In this document: positions 1-8,242 of the stretch, one piece after another
How positions within the stretch are numbered: position 1 is the stretch's first letter
Layout: each line of letters begins with the position of its first letter
From: Parapedobacter sp964498395
GTDB taxonomy: Bacteria; Bacteroidota; Bacteroidia; Sphingobacteriales; Sphingobacteriaceae
Direction: 5' to 3'
Assembly (NCBI GenBank): GCA_964498395.1
Contig: CAZCHE010000013.1
Coordinates: 1-64,000, forward strand
DNA length: 64,000 bases
The notes under the pieces: generated by a model
Told to the model about the DNA's origin: nothing
Databases searched by the model: none
Seen by the model: only the letters and a program-made list of their open reading frames with translations
Made by a program: the position numbers and the translations under genes

Positions 1-38
1 TTTGAGACCAGCGCGTCTACCAATTCCGCCACCTGGGC
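1..38 (-). tRNA. tRNA-Leu(CAA), 5' part, cut by window start
   Basis: Read on the minus strand, positions 38 to 1 give a tRNA acceptor strand, D-arm and the 5' half of the anticodon arm. The stem CTGGT is followed by loop bases CTCAAA, which places the anticodon CAA at positions 4-2, so it decodes leucine UUG. The start GCCCAGGTGGCGGAATTGG is the usual bacterial tRNA-Leu 5' end. The variable arm, T-arm and 3' end lie outside the window. Confidence 0.92.
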
Positions 39-85
39 CTTTTTCTACAAACGATGGAAAAAGAACGTTTCCCCGTTCGGGGATG

Positions 86-116
86 CAAATGTATTTATTA
101 ATCCGTATTCTGCAAA
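86..116 (-). promoter_or_regulatory. Bacteroidota-type promoter of tRNA-Leu
   Basis: On the minus strand TTTG (116-113), 19 bases, then TACATTTG (93-86) is a perfect match to the Bacteroidota primary-sigma consensus TTTG-N19-21-TAnnTTTG. Transcription would start near 80, about 40 bases before the mature tRNA-Leu 5' end at 38. No gene is seen between 39 and 336; the rest of that stretch holds AT-rich sequence and a short degenerate repeat (about 290-330). Confidence 0.7.
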
Positions 117-336
117 ATGTTTTTCACAAAATTCTGGTTTCGATCGCATATGTGTTGAAAACCAACCGGAAACCACTGGGGCGGATGGTGCCCGTACAGG
201 TGATTTGTCGCAATAGACCCTGATAGTTGGCTTGTTTCCCCTCGCCGGTTTGCCATAAGGCGCACTACCTTTGTATGCATAATACAGTAGACAATAAGCG
301 AATCAGCGAATAAACAAAATAGCAAATAAACATATT

Positions 337-759
337 ATGAAACTGAATCCCTATTTGAATTTTGCTGGTAATGCGGAAGAAGCGTTCCGGTTTTACCAGT
401 CGGTTTTTGGCGGTGAATTGTTCATCCAACGTATGAGCGAGGTGCCGGGAATGGAAAACCTCCCCGAAAACGAAAAGGATTATGCGATGCATGTGGCCAT
501 TCCGATCGGCGATGGACAACACCTCATGGCGTCCGATTGCTTGGATTCGCAGGGGCATGTATTGAATGTAGGCAATAACAACTACATTTCAGTAACCCCT
601 GACAGCCGTGAGGAAGCTGATCGGTTATTTAATGGCTTGTCAGCCGGAGGCAAGGTGGAAATGCCCATGGAAGACATGTTTTGGGGTGACTACTTTGGCT
701 CTTTTGAAGACAAGTTTGGCGTGCGTTGGATGATTAATTTCCCGAATAACGCACAGTAG
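337..759 (+). CDS. VOC-fold (glyoxalase/PhnB-like) protein
   Basis: A 140-residue single-domain vicinal-oxygen-chelate protein of the PhnB-like branch. The start MKLNPYLNFAGNAEEAFRFY and the later run around FGGELFIQRM and DKFGVRWMINF are typical of this small cytosolic family, whose members bind metal or small ligands with mostly unknown substrates. The length is normal for the family. It stands alone, converging on the metal-transporter operon with only 14 bases between stop codons. A TACCTTTG element lies at 266-273, but no well-spaced -33 box is seen. Family assignment is firm; substrate is unknown. Confidence 0.85.
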   Translation: MKLNPYLNFAGNAEEAFRFYQSVFGGELFIQRMSEVPGMENLPENEKDYAMHVAIPIGDGQHLMASDCLDSQGHVLNVGNNNYISVTPDSREEADRLFNGLSAGGKVEMPMEDMFWGDYFGSFEDKFGVRWMINFPNNAQ

Positions 760-773
760 CAAGTAGCTGTGGC

Positions 774-1652
774 CTAGTCGACCGCCTCCTTGGGTACGAT
801 TAGGCCACTTTTTCGCTTAGCAAGCTGTTGAGCCAAAAATGCCGTAGCAAAACAAATCCCCGTCACCACGGCCATACACCCGGCAATGGAGGCATTGAGC
901 CAATAGGCGAACCAGTAGCCGGTAAAAGAGATAAAAATACCCAGCACCACGGTAATCAGCAACATGCGCTTCAAGTCATGCGTGAGCAGGTAGGCGGTGG
1001 CGGGTGGGCCGATAAGGAATGCGATGACTAAAATCGCACCGACCGACTCAAATGAACTGACCGTGGCCAGCGATACGGCTGCCATCAGTAGGTAATGCCA
1101 TAACGCGGTGGAAATGCCCAATGCCGATGCAAATGCCGGATCAAAAGACGTTAATTTCAATTCTTTATAGCCCAGCTTGATGAATAGAGCGACGATAAGC
1201 AATACCACTGACAGGATGTAAACAGGCCTTGGCCCCATGACTGTACCATTGGCGGTAATCCATAGGTCAATGGGCACGTAAGCAATCTCACCGTAAAGTA
1301 CGCAATCTTGGTCGATGTCCACTTTTCCCGCAAAGACACTGATGAGGATAATACCCACCGCAAAGAGAAACGTAAAGGTAACGCCGATGGCTGCATCGGT
1401 TTGTAGCCTTGCGCGTCGATGGAAGTACTCGATAAGAAATGTAGCCAATAACCCCGTTGCACCGGCACCTAACAACATGGGGAGTGTTTCGCGGCTCCCA
1501 CTAAATAAAAAGGCAATGACAATGCCCGGCAGTACGGCATGACTGATGGCATCGCCCACCATACTCATCTTCCGGAGTATCAGGAAACAACCCAATAATC
1601 CGCAGGTGACGGCAACCAATGAACCCGTAAGTATTATCCAAAAAGCTATCAT
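774..1652 (-). CDS. Metal ABC transporter permease (YtgD/TroD/MntB-like)
   Basis: A 292-residue ABC-3 family integral membrane permease for Mn, Zn or Fe import. The N-terminal run GLLGCFLILRKMSMVGDAIS is the family hallmark, and about eight hydrophobic segments follow through residue 275. It is the last gene of a four-gene minus-strand operon and would pair with the permease-repressor fusion encoded just upstream. The 78-base spacer between the two permease genes carries a half-copy of a dispersed intergenic repeat. Having two permease genes fits the heterodimeric Ytg/Tro arrangement. Metal specificity cannot be read from this protein alone. Confidence 0.9.
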   Translation of the reverse strand: MIAFWIILTGSLVAVTCGLLGCFLILRKMSMVGDAISHAVLPGIVIAFLFSGSRETLPMLLGAGATGLLATFLIEYFHRRARLQTDAAIGVTFTFLFAVGIILISVFAGKVDIDQDCVLYGEIAYVPIDLWITANGTVMGPRPVYILSVVLLIVALFIKLGYKELKLTSFDPAFASALGISTALWHYLLMAAVSLATVSSFESVGAILVIAFLIGPPATAYLLTHDLKRMLLITVVLGIFISFTGYWFAYWLNASIAGCMAVVTGICFATAFLAQQLAKRKSGLIVPKEAVD

Positions 1653-1730
1653 TTCATTTTAGTTGGCAGTTTGCAATATGCAAATCCGTGTATATCCGTT
1701 TAATCTGTGTCATCAGTGTTCAATCATCTG

Positions 1731-3020
1731 TTAAACCTTTGGTATTTCCGTATCATGTGGATCCTTATCCGGGTATCCTAATTGATGCTCCAGTTCACGT
1801 TCCAGTTCGGGTGTGAGGATGTGTTCGATGGTTTCGGCATCATCATGCACGTGGTCAGCAGCGATATCCATGTATTTGGTCAAATACAGTTCCCACAAGC
1901 GGTGTAGTCGTACCACTCTTGCGGCTTGTTGGTAGCCCTCGTCGGTCAACCCCCATTGGTTGCCCTGTTTGACCAATAGTTTCTTAATCGTCAGTCGCTG
2001 TAAATTCGTTTTTAGTACGGTTTCATCCACTTCCCGCGTACTGGTCAATTCAGCTAATCCTCGCATCCCATTGAAATGGCTATTCCGTTCGCCAAGGTGA
2101 TAAAACATCTTCAATGTATTTTCTTGCGCAATTATCCGTTGGTTTTTATATTGCATGTACATCCTCGGTACGATGCCTTTCTTTGGTGCGAGAAAAAAGG
2201 AGAAGAAGGCAATAAAAGAAGAGACCACCACCATCCATGGGCCTGTGGGCATGGACGGCGATGCATAAGAGATATAAGCGCCCACCAATCCGGCGAATGC
2301 GCCAAAAACCATGGAGATGCCTACCATCCGTCGGATATTATCTGTCCAATACCTCGCGGCAGCAGCCGGCGTGATCAGCATGGCAGCCATCAATACCACG
2401 CCCACCGCCGTGATACCGGTAACCACGGCCAATACCGTGAGGCTGGTGAGCAATAAATCCAACCGGCGTACAGGATATCCCAATGCTTGGGCATAGGGTC
2501 TATCAAAGGCAACCAACGCAAAGGCTTTGAAAAACAAGCCCACGATAATCAGCAAGACGGCGGCAAGGGCACTGAAAACAAGTAGGTCACTGCCCACCAA
2601 CGTGGCGGCCTTTCCAAAAATGAAGTTGTCCAATCCACTCTGCGCGGCATTGCCCGATTGCTGGATATAGGTCATCATGACGATGCCGGCTCCGAAAAAT
2701 ACAGACAACACCAGGCCGATTGCTGCATCCTTCTTGATTTTCGACTTGGACGTGATGTAATCGATGGCGACCAAGGAAAGCCAACCCGTGATAAAAGCAC
2801 CAGCGAGCATAAAAGCGATATTTTTACTGCCCGAGAATAGGAATGCACCGCAGATACCCGGCAAAACGGAATGGGCCACGGCATCTCCGACCAATGCTTT
2901 TTTTTGGAGTAAAATGAAGGAACCTACCATTGCCGCACTTGCCGATAATAGCATGGTGCCTAGCGCTACATACCGCACATTGGGGTCTGAAAAAGAAAGG
3001 AAGTCTATTAAATTTTGCAT
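1731..3020 (-). CDS. Metal ABC permease fused to DtxR-type metalloregulator (YtgCR-like)
   Basis: A 429-residue fusion. Residues 1 to about 278 are an ABC-3 metal permease (FILLQKKALVGDAVAHSVLP near 35-54, several membrane segments). Residues about 300-365 form a DtxR-like winged helix, and 366-429 the DtxR dimerisation and metal-binding domain. Apparent metal ligands are H373, E377, H392, E396, E399 and H400. Glutamate at 396, where DtxR has cysteine, resembles the manganese sensor MntR. The same fusion and gene order is known for chlamydial YtgCR, where the repressor half is released by proteolysis. Here it probably senses imported metal and represses its own operon; this is inference. Confidence 0.88.
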   Translation of the reverse strand: MQNLIDFLSFSDPNVRYVALGTMLLSASAAMVGSFILLQKKALVGDAVAHSVLPGICGAFLFSGSKNIAFMLAGAFITGWLSLVAIDYITSKSKIKKDAAIGLVLSVFFGAGIVMMTYIQQSGNAAQSGLDNFIFGKAATLVGSDLLVFSALAAVLLIIVGLFFKAFALVAFDRPYAQALGYPVRRLDLLLTSLTVLAVVTGITAVGVVLMAAMLITPAAAARYWTDNIRRMVGISMVFGAFAGLVGAYISYASPSMPTGPWMVVVSSFIAFFSFFLAPKKGIVPRMYMQYKNQRIIAQENTLKMFYHLGERNSHFNGMRGLAELTSTREVDETVLKTNLQRLTIKKLLVKQGNQWGLTDEGYQQAARVVRLHRLWELYLTKYMDIAADHVHDDAETIEHILTPELERELEHQLGYPDKDPHDTEIPKV

Positions 3021-3034
3021 GGTGCCGTGGTTTA

Positions 3035-3823
3035 CTAACTTTCCCGACTTGGGAAAGCACGTTTTTCCATGAGATCACCCACCTGCGATAGCAAGCTGAG
3101 CCGACCTCCGTACGCTTGTTTTATCATGTCATCCGTAAAGACCTCATCCGTTGGCCCGGCAGCTACTAGGCGCATGTTGAGTAAAATTGTCCAGTCAAAA
3201 TAAGCGCGCGCCGACTGGAGATCATGGTGTACCACGATAATGGTTTTGTTGGCCAATGCCATATCCCGAAGCAGCCCAATGATTGCCTGTTCAGTGGCCG
3301 CATCCACACCGGCAAATGGTTCGTCCATCAGGTATAAGTCTGCTTCTTGTGCCAATGCCCTCGCGAGGAAAACACGCTGCTGTTGCCCGCCCGATAATTG
3401 TGCAATCTGCCTTTTCGCAAATGATGCCATGCCCACCTTGTCTAGGCAATCCATGGCGATGGTGCGGTCTTGCTTTCCGGTATTGCGCAATAACCCTACT
3501 TTGCCGTATCGCCCCATCAACACCACATCCAATACGGAGACGGGGAAATCCCAGTCGACAGATTCACGTTGCGGTACGTAGCTCACCCGATGCCGCACGT
3601 CTTCCAGGGGGTTGTCAAATAACTTGACGTATCCACTCGAAGCAGGTATCAACCCCATGATGGTTTTGAGTAGGGTGGATTTACCGGCACCATTGGGGCC
3701 GATGATGCCAGCGATGCAACCAGACGGAAGTGTGAAGTCTACCCCCCAAAGCACGGGCTTCCGCGAATAACTTACTGTCAGGTCATGCACCTCCAGTATA
3801 GGTGTTGTTGCGTGTATAATCAT
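3035..3823 (-). CDS. Metal ABC transporter ATP-binding protein (YtgB/TroB/MntB-type)
   Basis: A 262-residue cytoplasmic ABC ATPase that powers metal import. Walker A GPNGAGKS is at residues 42-49, the signature LSGGQQQR at 143-150, Walker B LYLMDEPF at about 163-170, and the H-loop histidine in IIVVHHDL at about 200. Length and motifs match the Mn/Zn/Fe importer subgroup. The gene sits between the binding-lipoprotein gene and the permease-repressor gene (14-base gap to the latter). The 121-base spacer upstream holds a dispersed repeat with a strong palindrome. Confidence 0.93.
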   Translation of the reverse strand: MIIHATTPILEVHDLTVSYSRKPVLWGVDFTLPSGCIAGIIGPNGAGKSTLLKTIMGLIPASSGYVKLFDNPLEDVRHRVSYVPQRESVDWDFPVSVLDVVLMGRYGKVGLLRNTGKQDRTIAMDCLDKVGMASFAKRQIAQLSGGQQQRVFLARALAQEADLYLMDEPFAGVDAATEQAIIGLLRDMALANKTIIVVHHDLQSARAYFDWTILLNMRLVAAGPTDEVFTDDMIKQAYGGRLSLLSQVGDLMEKRAFPSRES

Positions 3824-3850
3824 AGTACTTTTTTTAACACGTTTTATTTA

Positions 3851-3939
3851 GAACGCAGATGACAAGCCTGCCTGCCGGTAGGCAGGAACTGAACGGATAC
3901 GCACGGTGACCATCAGCCAAATCCGTGTTATCCGTGTTC
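3851..3939. repeat. Dispersed intergenic repeat with internal palindrome
   Basis: The spacer begins GAACGCAGATGAC and ends near ATCCGTGTTATCCGTGTTC, which is roughly the inverted form. In the middle lies CCTGCCTGCCGGTAGGCAGG (3867-3886), an almost perfect palindrome. The same arrangement recurs at 18127-18315; the end segment alone recurs at 1683-1731, and the palindrome alone at 15313-15332. It carries no gene and sits inside the metal-transport operon, where it could affect transcript processing. Confidence 0.65.
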
Positions 3940-3944
3940 CATTT

Positions 3945-4868
3945 TCATATTCTATTTTCCGTTAACGCTTCCACGATGGTGTTTACATTGTGTTTTACCA
4001 TGCCAATGTATGTTCCTTCGGGCGTACCCGGTTTTCCCATGGCGTCCGAAAATAAATCCCCACCGATACGCACTTCACCTCCTCGCACTCGTACCCCTGC
4101 CAGTACCGCCTTCAATGACCGATCCGAGACCGAGGTTTCCACAAACACGGCTGGTATTCCGCGTTTGACAATAAAATCTACCAAATCAGCCACATCGCGT
4201 AGTCCAAATTCCGATAGGGTGGAGATCCCTTGCAATCCCCGTACCTCCATGCCGTAAGCGCGACCGAAATAGCTGAAGGCATCATGGGCGGTGATCAACA
4301 CTCTTTTCTCCTCAGGTATGGTGTTGATTTGCGTACGTACCCAGTGGTCTAAGGAATCCAACTGATTCAGATAGGCTTCGGCATTGGCTCGATAATCAAG
4401 CGCATGGACACTGTCCAATGCAGCTAATTCGTCCGCTGCTTTCGCGGTTGCCGCTTTCCACAATGACACGTCAAACCAGATATGGGGGTCGTAGGCGGTT
4501 TTGTCAATGTGAATTAAATCTGGCAACCCATCTCCTAAAGCTACGACAGGCTTCACCCGCTGCTGTTTGCTGAGGATGCTTGCCAGTTTACCTTCCAAAT
4601 GCAAGCCATTATAAAACAAATAGTCGGCAGCGATGATTTTTCGCAGGTCTCCCTGGCTGGCTTTGTACAAATGGGGGTCTACTCCGGGATTCATCAATGC
4701 CTCTACCGTAGCGGCATCCCCAACAATGTGTTGCAGCATATCCGCAATCATACCGGTAGTCGCCAACAGGTACGGCTTCCCGTTCGGTGCCTGATCGACG
4801 ACTTCCTGGCAGGATAAGCACGAGTAGAACGCCAATGCAATGATGAATCCACGTAGGTATTTTCCCAT
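3945..4868 (-). CDS. Metal ABC transporter substrate-binding lipoprotein (TroA/ZnuA family)
   Basis: A 307-residue periplasmic metal-binding lipoprotein; the N-terminal hydrophobic run ends in a lipobox (FYSCLSC, Cys20). Predicted metal ligands by family alignment are H66 (DPHLYK), H129 (DPHIWF), H195 (AHDAFSYF) and D275 (LFSDAMG). This is the three-His-one-Asp set of TroA/ZnuA-like proteins rather than the His-Glu set of PsaA. A long His-rich loop, typical of dedicated ZnuA, is absent. It is the first gene of the operon, and its ATG lies only a few bases after the predicted transcription start. Zn, Mn or both are possible substrates. Confidence 0.92.
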   Translation of the reverse strand: MGKYLRGFIIALAFYSCLSCQEVVDQAPNGKPYLLATTGMIADMLQHIVGDAATVEALMNPGVDPHLYKASQGDLRKIIAADYLFYNGLHLEGKLASILSKQQRVKPVVALGDGLPDLIHIDKTAYDPHIWFDVSLWKAATAKAADELAALDSVHALDYRANAEAYLNQLDSLDHWVRTQINTIPEEKRVLITAHDAFSYFGRAYGMEVRGLQGISTLSEFGLRDVADLVDFIVKRGIPAVFVETSVSDRSLKAVLAGVRVRGGEVRIGGDLFSDAMGKPGTPEGTYIGMVKHNVNTIVEALTENRI

Positions 4869-4875
4869 AGTGCTA

Positions 4876-4907
4876 CAAAAATAATAAAATTAGATTAATC
4901 TAACATT
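4876..4907 (-). promoter_or_regulatory. Promoter of metal-transport operon with DtxR-like operator
   Basis: On the minus strand TATTTTTG (4883-4876) fits the -7 box TAnnTTTG. Immediately upstream, 4890-4903 is the perfect 14-base palindrome TTAGATTAATCTAA, lying in the spacer where a bound repressor would block RNA polymerase. It resembles DtxR/IdeR/TroR half sites (TTAGGTTA-type). No clear TTTG -33 box is present. Start of transcription would be near 4870, making the message nearly leaderless. The rest of the 4869-5174 gap shows no gene. Confidence 0.6.
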
Positions 4908-5174
4908 TTTTGTAAGTAGTTTTTAACAATTATGGATTGTGCTGTGGGATTGCTTAGTCCACTTAGGGCAAATGCGTCTTAATTTTAACAAATAAGATAA
5001 ACAAAAGGGTGAGCGAGAAAGACTTACATACCAGGTCAAATAGGCATGAAGGAAAACGCCGGGAAAAACGAATTACCCAACAAAAACGTCCTTTTTTTGC
5101 GGTTTTTCATGCTAATTTCTTAACTTGTGAACATTCCGAAAAGGGATAAAACCAATTCATAAAACACGTTATCC

Positions 5175-5873
5175 ATGATCAATAAAGTAGTAAATAGCGC
5201 GGAAGAAGCGATTCGGGGTATAACCGATGGGATGACCTTGATGTTGGGTGGGTTTGGGCTATGCGGTATCCCAGAAAATTGCATCAATGAAATCGTTCGG
5301 AAAGGCATTACCGGGCTGACCTGCATTTCCAATAATGCAGGGGTAGATGATTTCGGCATTGGCTTGATGCTCCACAAACGCCAAGTCAAGAAGATGATCG
5401 CATCTTATGTGGGTGAAAATGCGGAATTCGAACGTCAGTTGCTCTCCGGGGAACTGGAGGTCGAGCTCATTCCTCAAGGTACGTTGGCGACGCGCTGCTT
5501 AGCCGCGGGATACGGTATGCCGGCTATCTTTACACCGGCGGGTGTGGGTACGGAAGTGGCCGAAGGGAAGGAAGTGCGGAATTTCGGGGGAAAGGATTAC
5601 TTGATGGAAATGGCCTTTGAAGCAGATTTTGCTATCGTCAAAGCGTGGAAAGGCGATACAGCGGGCAACCTCATTTACCGGAAGACGGCCCGTAATTTCA
5701 ACCCCGTCATGGCCATGGCTGGTAAAATTACCATTGCCGAGGTAGAGGAGTTGGTCGAAGTAGGGGAGTTGGATCCCGATCATATCCATACGCCCGGCAT
5801 CTACGTGCACCGGATTTTCCAAGGACGTGATTATGAAAAGCGGATTGAACAACGAACCGTCCGCTCAACCTGA
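5175..5873 (+). CDS. 3-oxoacid CoA-transferase subunit A
   Basis: A 232-residue alpha subunit of a class I CoA-transferase (ScoA/AtoD type), which moves CoA from succinyl-CoA or another acyl-CoA to acetoacetate or a related acid in the cytosol. The glycine-rich CoA-binding segment MLGGFGLCGIPENCINE (residues about 21-37) and the run RCLAAGYGMPAIFTPAGVGT are family hallmarks. It is full length and followed by the beta-subunit gene after 92 bases. The acid acceptor (acetoacetate or butyrate) cannot be settled from sequence. Confidence 0.92.
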   Translation: MINKVVNSAEEAIRGITDGMTLMLGGFGLCGIPENCINEIVRKGITGLTCISNNAGVDDFGIGLMLHKRQVKKMIASYVGENAEFERQLLSGELEVELIPQGTLATRCLAAGYGMPAIFTPAGVGTEVAEGKEVRNFGGKDYLMEMAFEADFAIVKAWKGDTAGNLIYRKTARNFNPVMAMAGKITIAEVEELVEVGELDPDHIHTPGIYVHRIFQGRDYEKRIEQRTVRST

Positions 5874-5965
5874 TACAAATTCGCTATCTGCGAAAGGCGA
5901 ATAAACCAATCGACAAACAGCAAATAAACAAATCGGCGAATTAGCGAACAGCAAATACGAAAAAT

Positions 5966-6625
5966 ATGCTAGACAAAAACGGTATTGCGAAACGAATCGC
6001 AAAAGAGATAAAGGACGGATATTATGTCAATCTAGGTATTGGTATTCCCACTTTGGTAGCAAATTATATTCCAGGCGATATCGATGTGGTGCTCCAATCG
6101 GAGAATGGACTTTTGGGCATGGGGCCTTTCCCATACGAGGGCGAGGAGGATGCCGATTTGATCAATGCAGGCAAGCAAACCATCACCATGTTGCCGGGAT
6201 CTGCTGTATTTGACTCCGCCATGAGTTTCGGGATGATTCGGGCACAAAAAGTAGACCTGACCATCCTGGGCGCCATGGAAGTATCCGAATATGGCGATAT
6301 TGCCAATTGGAAGATTCCCGGAAAGCTGGTAAAAGGGATGGGGGGAGCGATGGATTTGGTAGCTTCGGCCAAAAACATCATTGTGGCCATGCAGCAGGTC
6401 AATAAGGCTGGGGAAAGCAAGTTGCTCCCGCAATGTGCATTGCCATTGACAGGCGTGCGTTGCATCCGCAAAATTGTGACAGAGTTGGCCGTTTTTGAAG
6501 TAGACCTCGAAAATGGCGGTTTCTACCTCTTAGAACGGGCGCCGGGAGTGAGCGTAGACGAAATACGTAACGCGACGGCGGGGAGATTTTATGCCGACGT
6601 CGATGTGCCCGAAATGCAGGTGTAA
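5966..6625 (+). CDS. 3-oxoacid CoA-transferase subunit B
   Basis: A 219-residue beta subunit of the same CoA-transferase. The catalytic glutamate that forms the enzyme-CoA thioester is E46 in QSENGLLGMG. The N-terminal run YYVNLGIGIPTLVANYI and the mid segment AMEVSEYGDIANWKIPGK are characteristic. It forms a two-gene unit with subunit A. The spacer between them holds short degenerate repeats of the form GCGAATnAGCAAATAAAC, also seen near 290-330, which is probably intergenic repeat decay rather than a control site. Its 3' end faces the uridine kinase gene 10 bases away. Confidence 0.93.
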   Translation: MLDKNGIAKRIAKEIKDGYYVNLGIGIPTLVANYIPGDIDVVLQSENGLLGMGPFPYEGEEDADLINAGKQTITMLPGSAVFDSAMSFGMIRAQKVDLTILGAMEVSEYGDIANWKIPGKLVKGMGGAMDLVASAKNIIVAMQQVNKAGESKLLPQCALPLTGVRCIRKIVTELAVFEVDLENGGFYLLERAPGVSVDEIRNATAGRFYADVDVPEMQV

Positions 6626-6635
6626 CTTTACGGCA

Positions 6636-7271
6636 TCAGAGCGCTTTCGCGCGTAGCTCGGCCGATATCTCATCGGTGATGGCAATGATAGGCGCAGGGT
6701 CATCGGTATTATTGATGATGATTCGGTCGGCTTGTGCCCGAAAAGGCAATAAATACTGCTGATATGCTGGCAATACATGGTTTACCCACTTATACCGCGC
6801 ATCATCCTCATCATATCCACGCTCAATCAAATCCCGCTTTAAGCGTCGCTGGAGTGCTATCTCTTCGTCAGCATGCAAAAAAATACGATGGTTGAATAGT
6901 CGATTGACCTCCTCGTAATGGAAAATGAATAAGCCTTCTACAATGAGAATGGGGGCAGGTTTAGTCTCTAACATCTTCGGTTTCAAGGTTGGGTTATTGA
7001 AGGTGTACTCTTTCCGATATACCGTCTCCCCTTGGAAAAGCAAATCAATGTCGTGATAGAAAGCTTCCCGGTCAATTGCCGTAGGCAGGTCGAAGTTGTA
7101 TAGTTTGTTTTCTTCTTTGGTTTTGGTATTGGCAGGGATATAATAATCGTCCTGCGAAATCAACGCTACTTCGTGCGAGGCGAAGTGGTTAAGAAAGCAC
7201 TTGAGAAAAAACGTCTTCCCCGATCCGCTACTCCCAGCGATCCCGACTACATACGGAGGTTTGAGCATCAT
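6636..7271 (-). CDS. udk: Uridine kinase
   Basis: A 211-residue P-loop kinase that phosphorylates uridine and cytidine in pyrimidine salvage. The phosphate-binding loop GIAGSSGSGKT lies at residues 10-20. Downstream are SQDDYYIP (substrate aspartate region), NFDLPTAID and a lid segment RRLKRDLIERGYD. Length and order match bacterial Udk. It is on the minus strand 34 bases after the LysM protein gene and could share its transcript. Confidence 0.9.
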   Translation of the reverse strand: MMLKPPYVVGIAGSSGSGKTFFLKCFLNHFASHEVALISQDDYYIPANTKTKEENKLYNFDLPTAIDREAFYHDIDLLFQGETVYRKEYTFNNPTLKPKMLETKPAPILIVEGLFIFHYEEVNRLFNHRIFLHADEEIALQRRLKRDLIERGYDEDDARYKWVNHVLPAYQQYLLPFRAQADRIIINNTDDPAPIIAITDEISAELRAKAL

Positions 7272-7305
7272 TTGCCGCGATTTTGTTGTTTAAGATGGTT
7301 GTCGG

Positions 7306-8223
7306 TCACTGATTAGCAGATTCATTGGGGGTGCCATAAGAAATCTCCACTTGGAAACGCCGATCCAACACACCGATTAGCGATGCAGCCGATTTCGATA
7401 TCACGATGATTGCGTTTTGCGTTTCAGCGGTATCGGCAAATTTGCCCACGACTTTGGTCAGCGTCGTGCGGTTGGTCATGGGGTTGGTGATTTTGATGAT
7501 GGTGCCTATCGGAGCAGTTTTGTGTAACGCTAACATGCTGCCGCCCTCTTGGTTGAGGTCATCGATCCATACGCCAACACCTTTTTCGGTCATTTCCCGT
7601 ATGCCGAACTTATTGGTCGGCACATCCAATAGTTGCGCCGAAGCGGTGGTATCAAGCATTTCTTCGGATACGATGACTTCACTTAGTGTGGGGGGAGGAG
7701 GAGGCAGTTCTTTGTGCGGTACTTTTAACAACATCCCTTCTTTGAGGGAGTCACTCGTCAGTTCATTGGCCCGCTTGATCGTCTCTACCGAAATGACGAA
7801 TCGTTTGGAGATGGTGAACAACGTTTCGCCCCTGCCCACTTTGTAGGTGGTGTAGTCTTCCTGAGCCAATTGGGGAGCGGGATGCGGAGTGGTGGCCGTA
7901 GCCGTGGTGGCAGTCGTCGTAACCGCCGGTGCGCCTTCGGATGAGGCAGTGGGGATACGCACGGTATCGCCTACCTTCAGCGGTTTGTTGTTGTTAGAGG
8001 CAATGATGGATTTTACGGGTACATTGTAATGCCTGCTCAGCCCAAAGTAAGTTTCCTTGGCCTTTATGCTATGGATAATGAGTTTTTGGCCATTTTCATA
8101 CTCCACCCCAATGGAGTCCAATGGTGTCGCCGAAACATGCAGTGCAAGGCAACAGCATCCCATCAACAAGGTGGCAAAAAAAGTTGTACGGTAATAGCTA
8201 TATCGTTTGTATGTTATGTCCAT
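7306..8223 (-). CDS. LysM / RlpA-like double-psi beta-barrel cell-wall protein
   Basis: A 305-residue exported protein with an N-terminal hydrophobic segment (residues about 14-32). Two LysM peptidoglycan-binding repeats follow (about 48-93, AKETYFGLSRHYNVPVKSI; about 125-170, GRGETLFTISKRFVISVETI), separated by a Thr/Ala-rich linker. The C-terminal part (about 205-300) resembles the RlpA double-psi barrel (APIGTIIKITNP, then KVVGKFADT). Whether it retains lytic transglycosylase activity is unclear, because the usual RlpA start of the domain is divergent. It probably acts in the periplasm at the cell wall. Confidence 0.78.
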   Translation of the reverse strand: MDITYKRYSYYRTTFFATLLMGCCCLALHVSATPLDSIGVEYENGQKLIIHSIKAKETYFGLSRHYNVPVKSIIASNNNKPLKVGDTVRIPTASSEGAPAVTTTATTATATTPHPAPQLAQEDYTTYKVGRGETLFTISKRFVISVETIKRANELTSDSLKEGMLLKVPHKELPPPPPTLSEVIVSEEMLDTTASAQLLDVPTNKFGIREMTEKGVGVWIDDLNQEGGSMLALHKTAPIGTIIKITNPMTNRTTLTKVVGKFADTAETQNAIIVISKSAASLIGVLDRRFQVEISYGTPNESANQ

Positions 8224-8242
8224 GTTAATAATCTGGTTGCAA

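Noticed and set aside
249..273. Promoter for the VOC gene (TTTG and TACCTTTG)
   Set aside because: The spacing is 13 bases, too short against 19-21; not listed as a feature.
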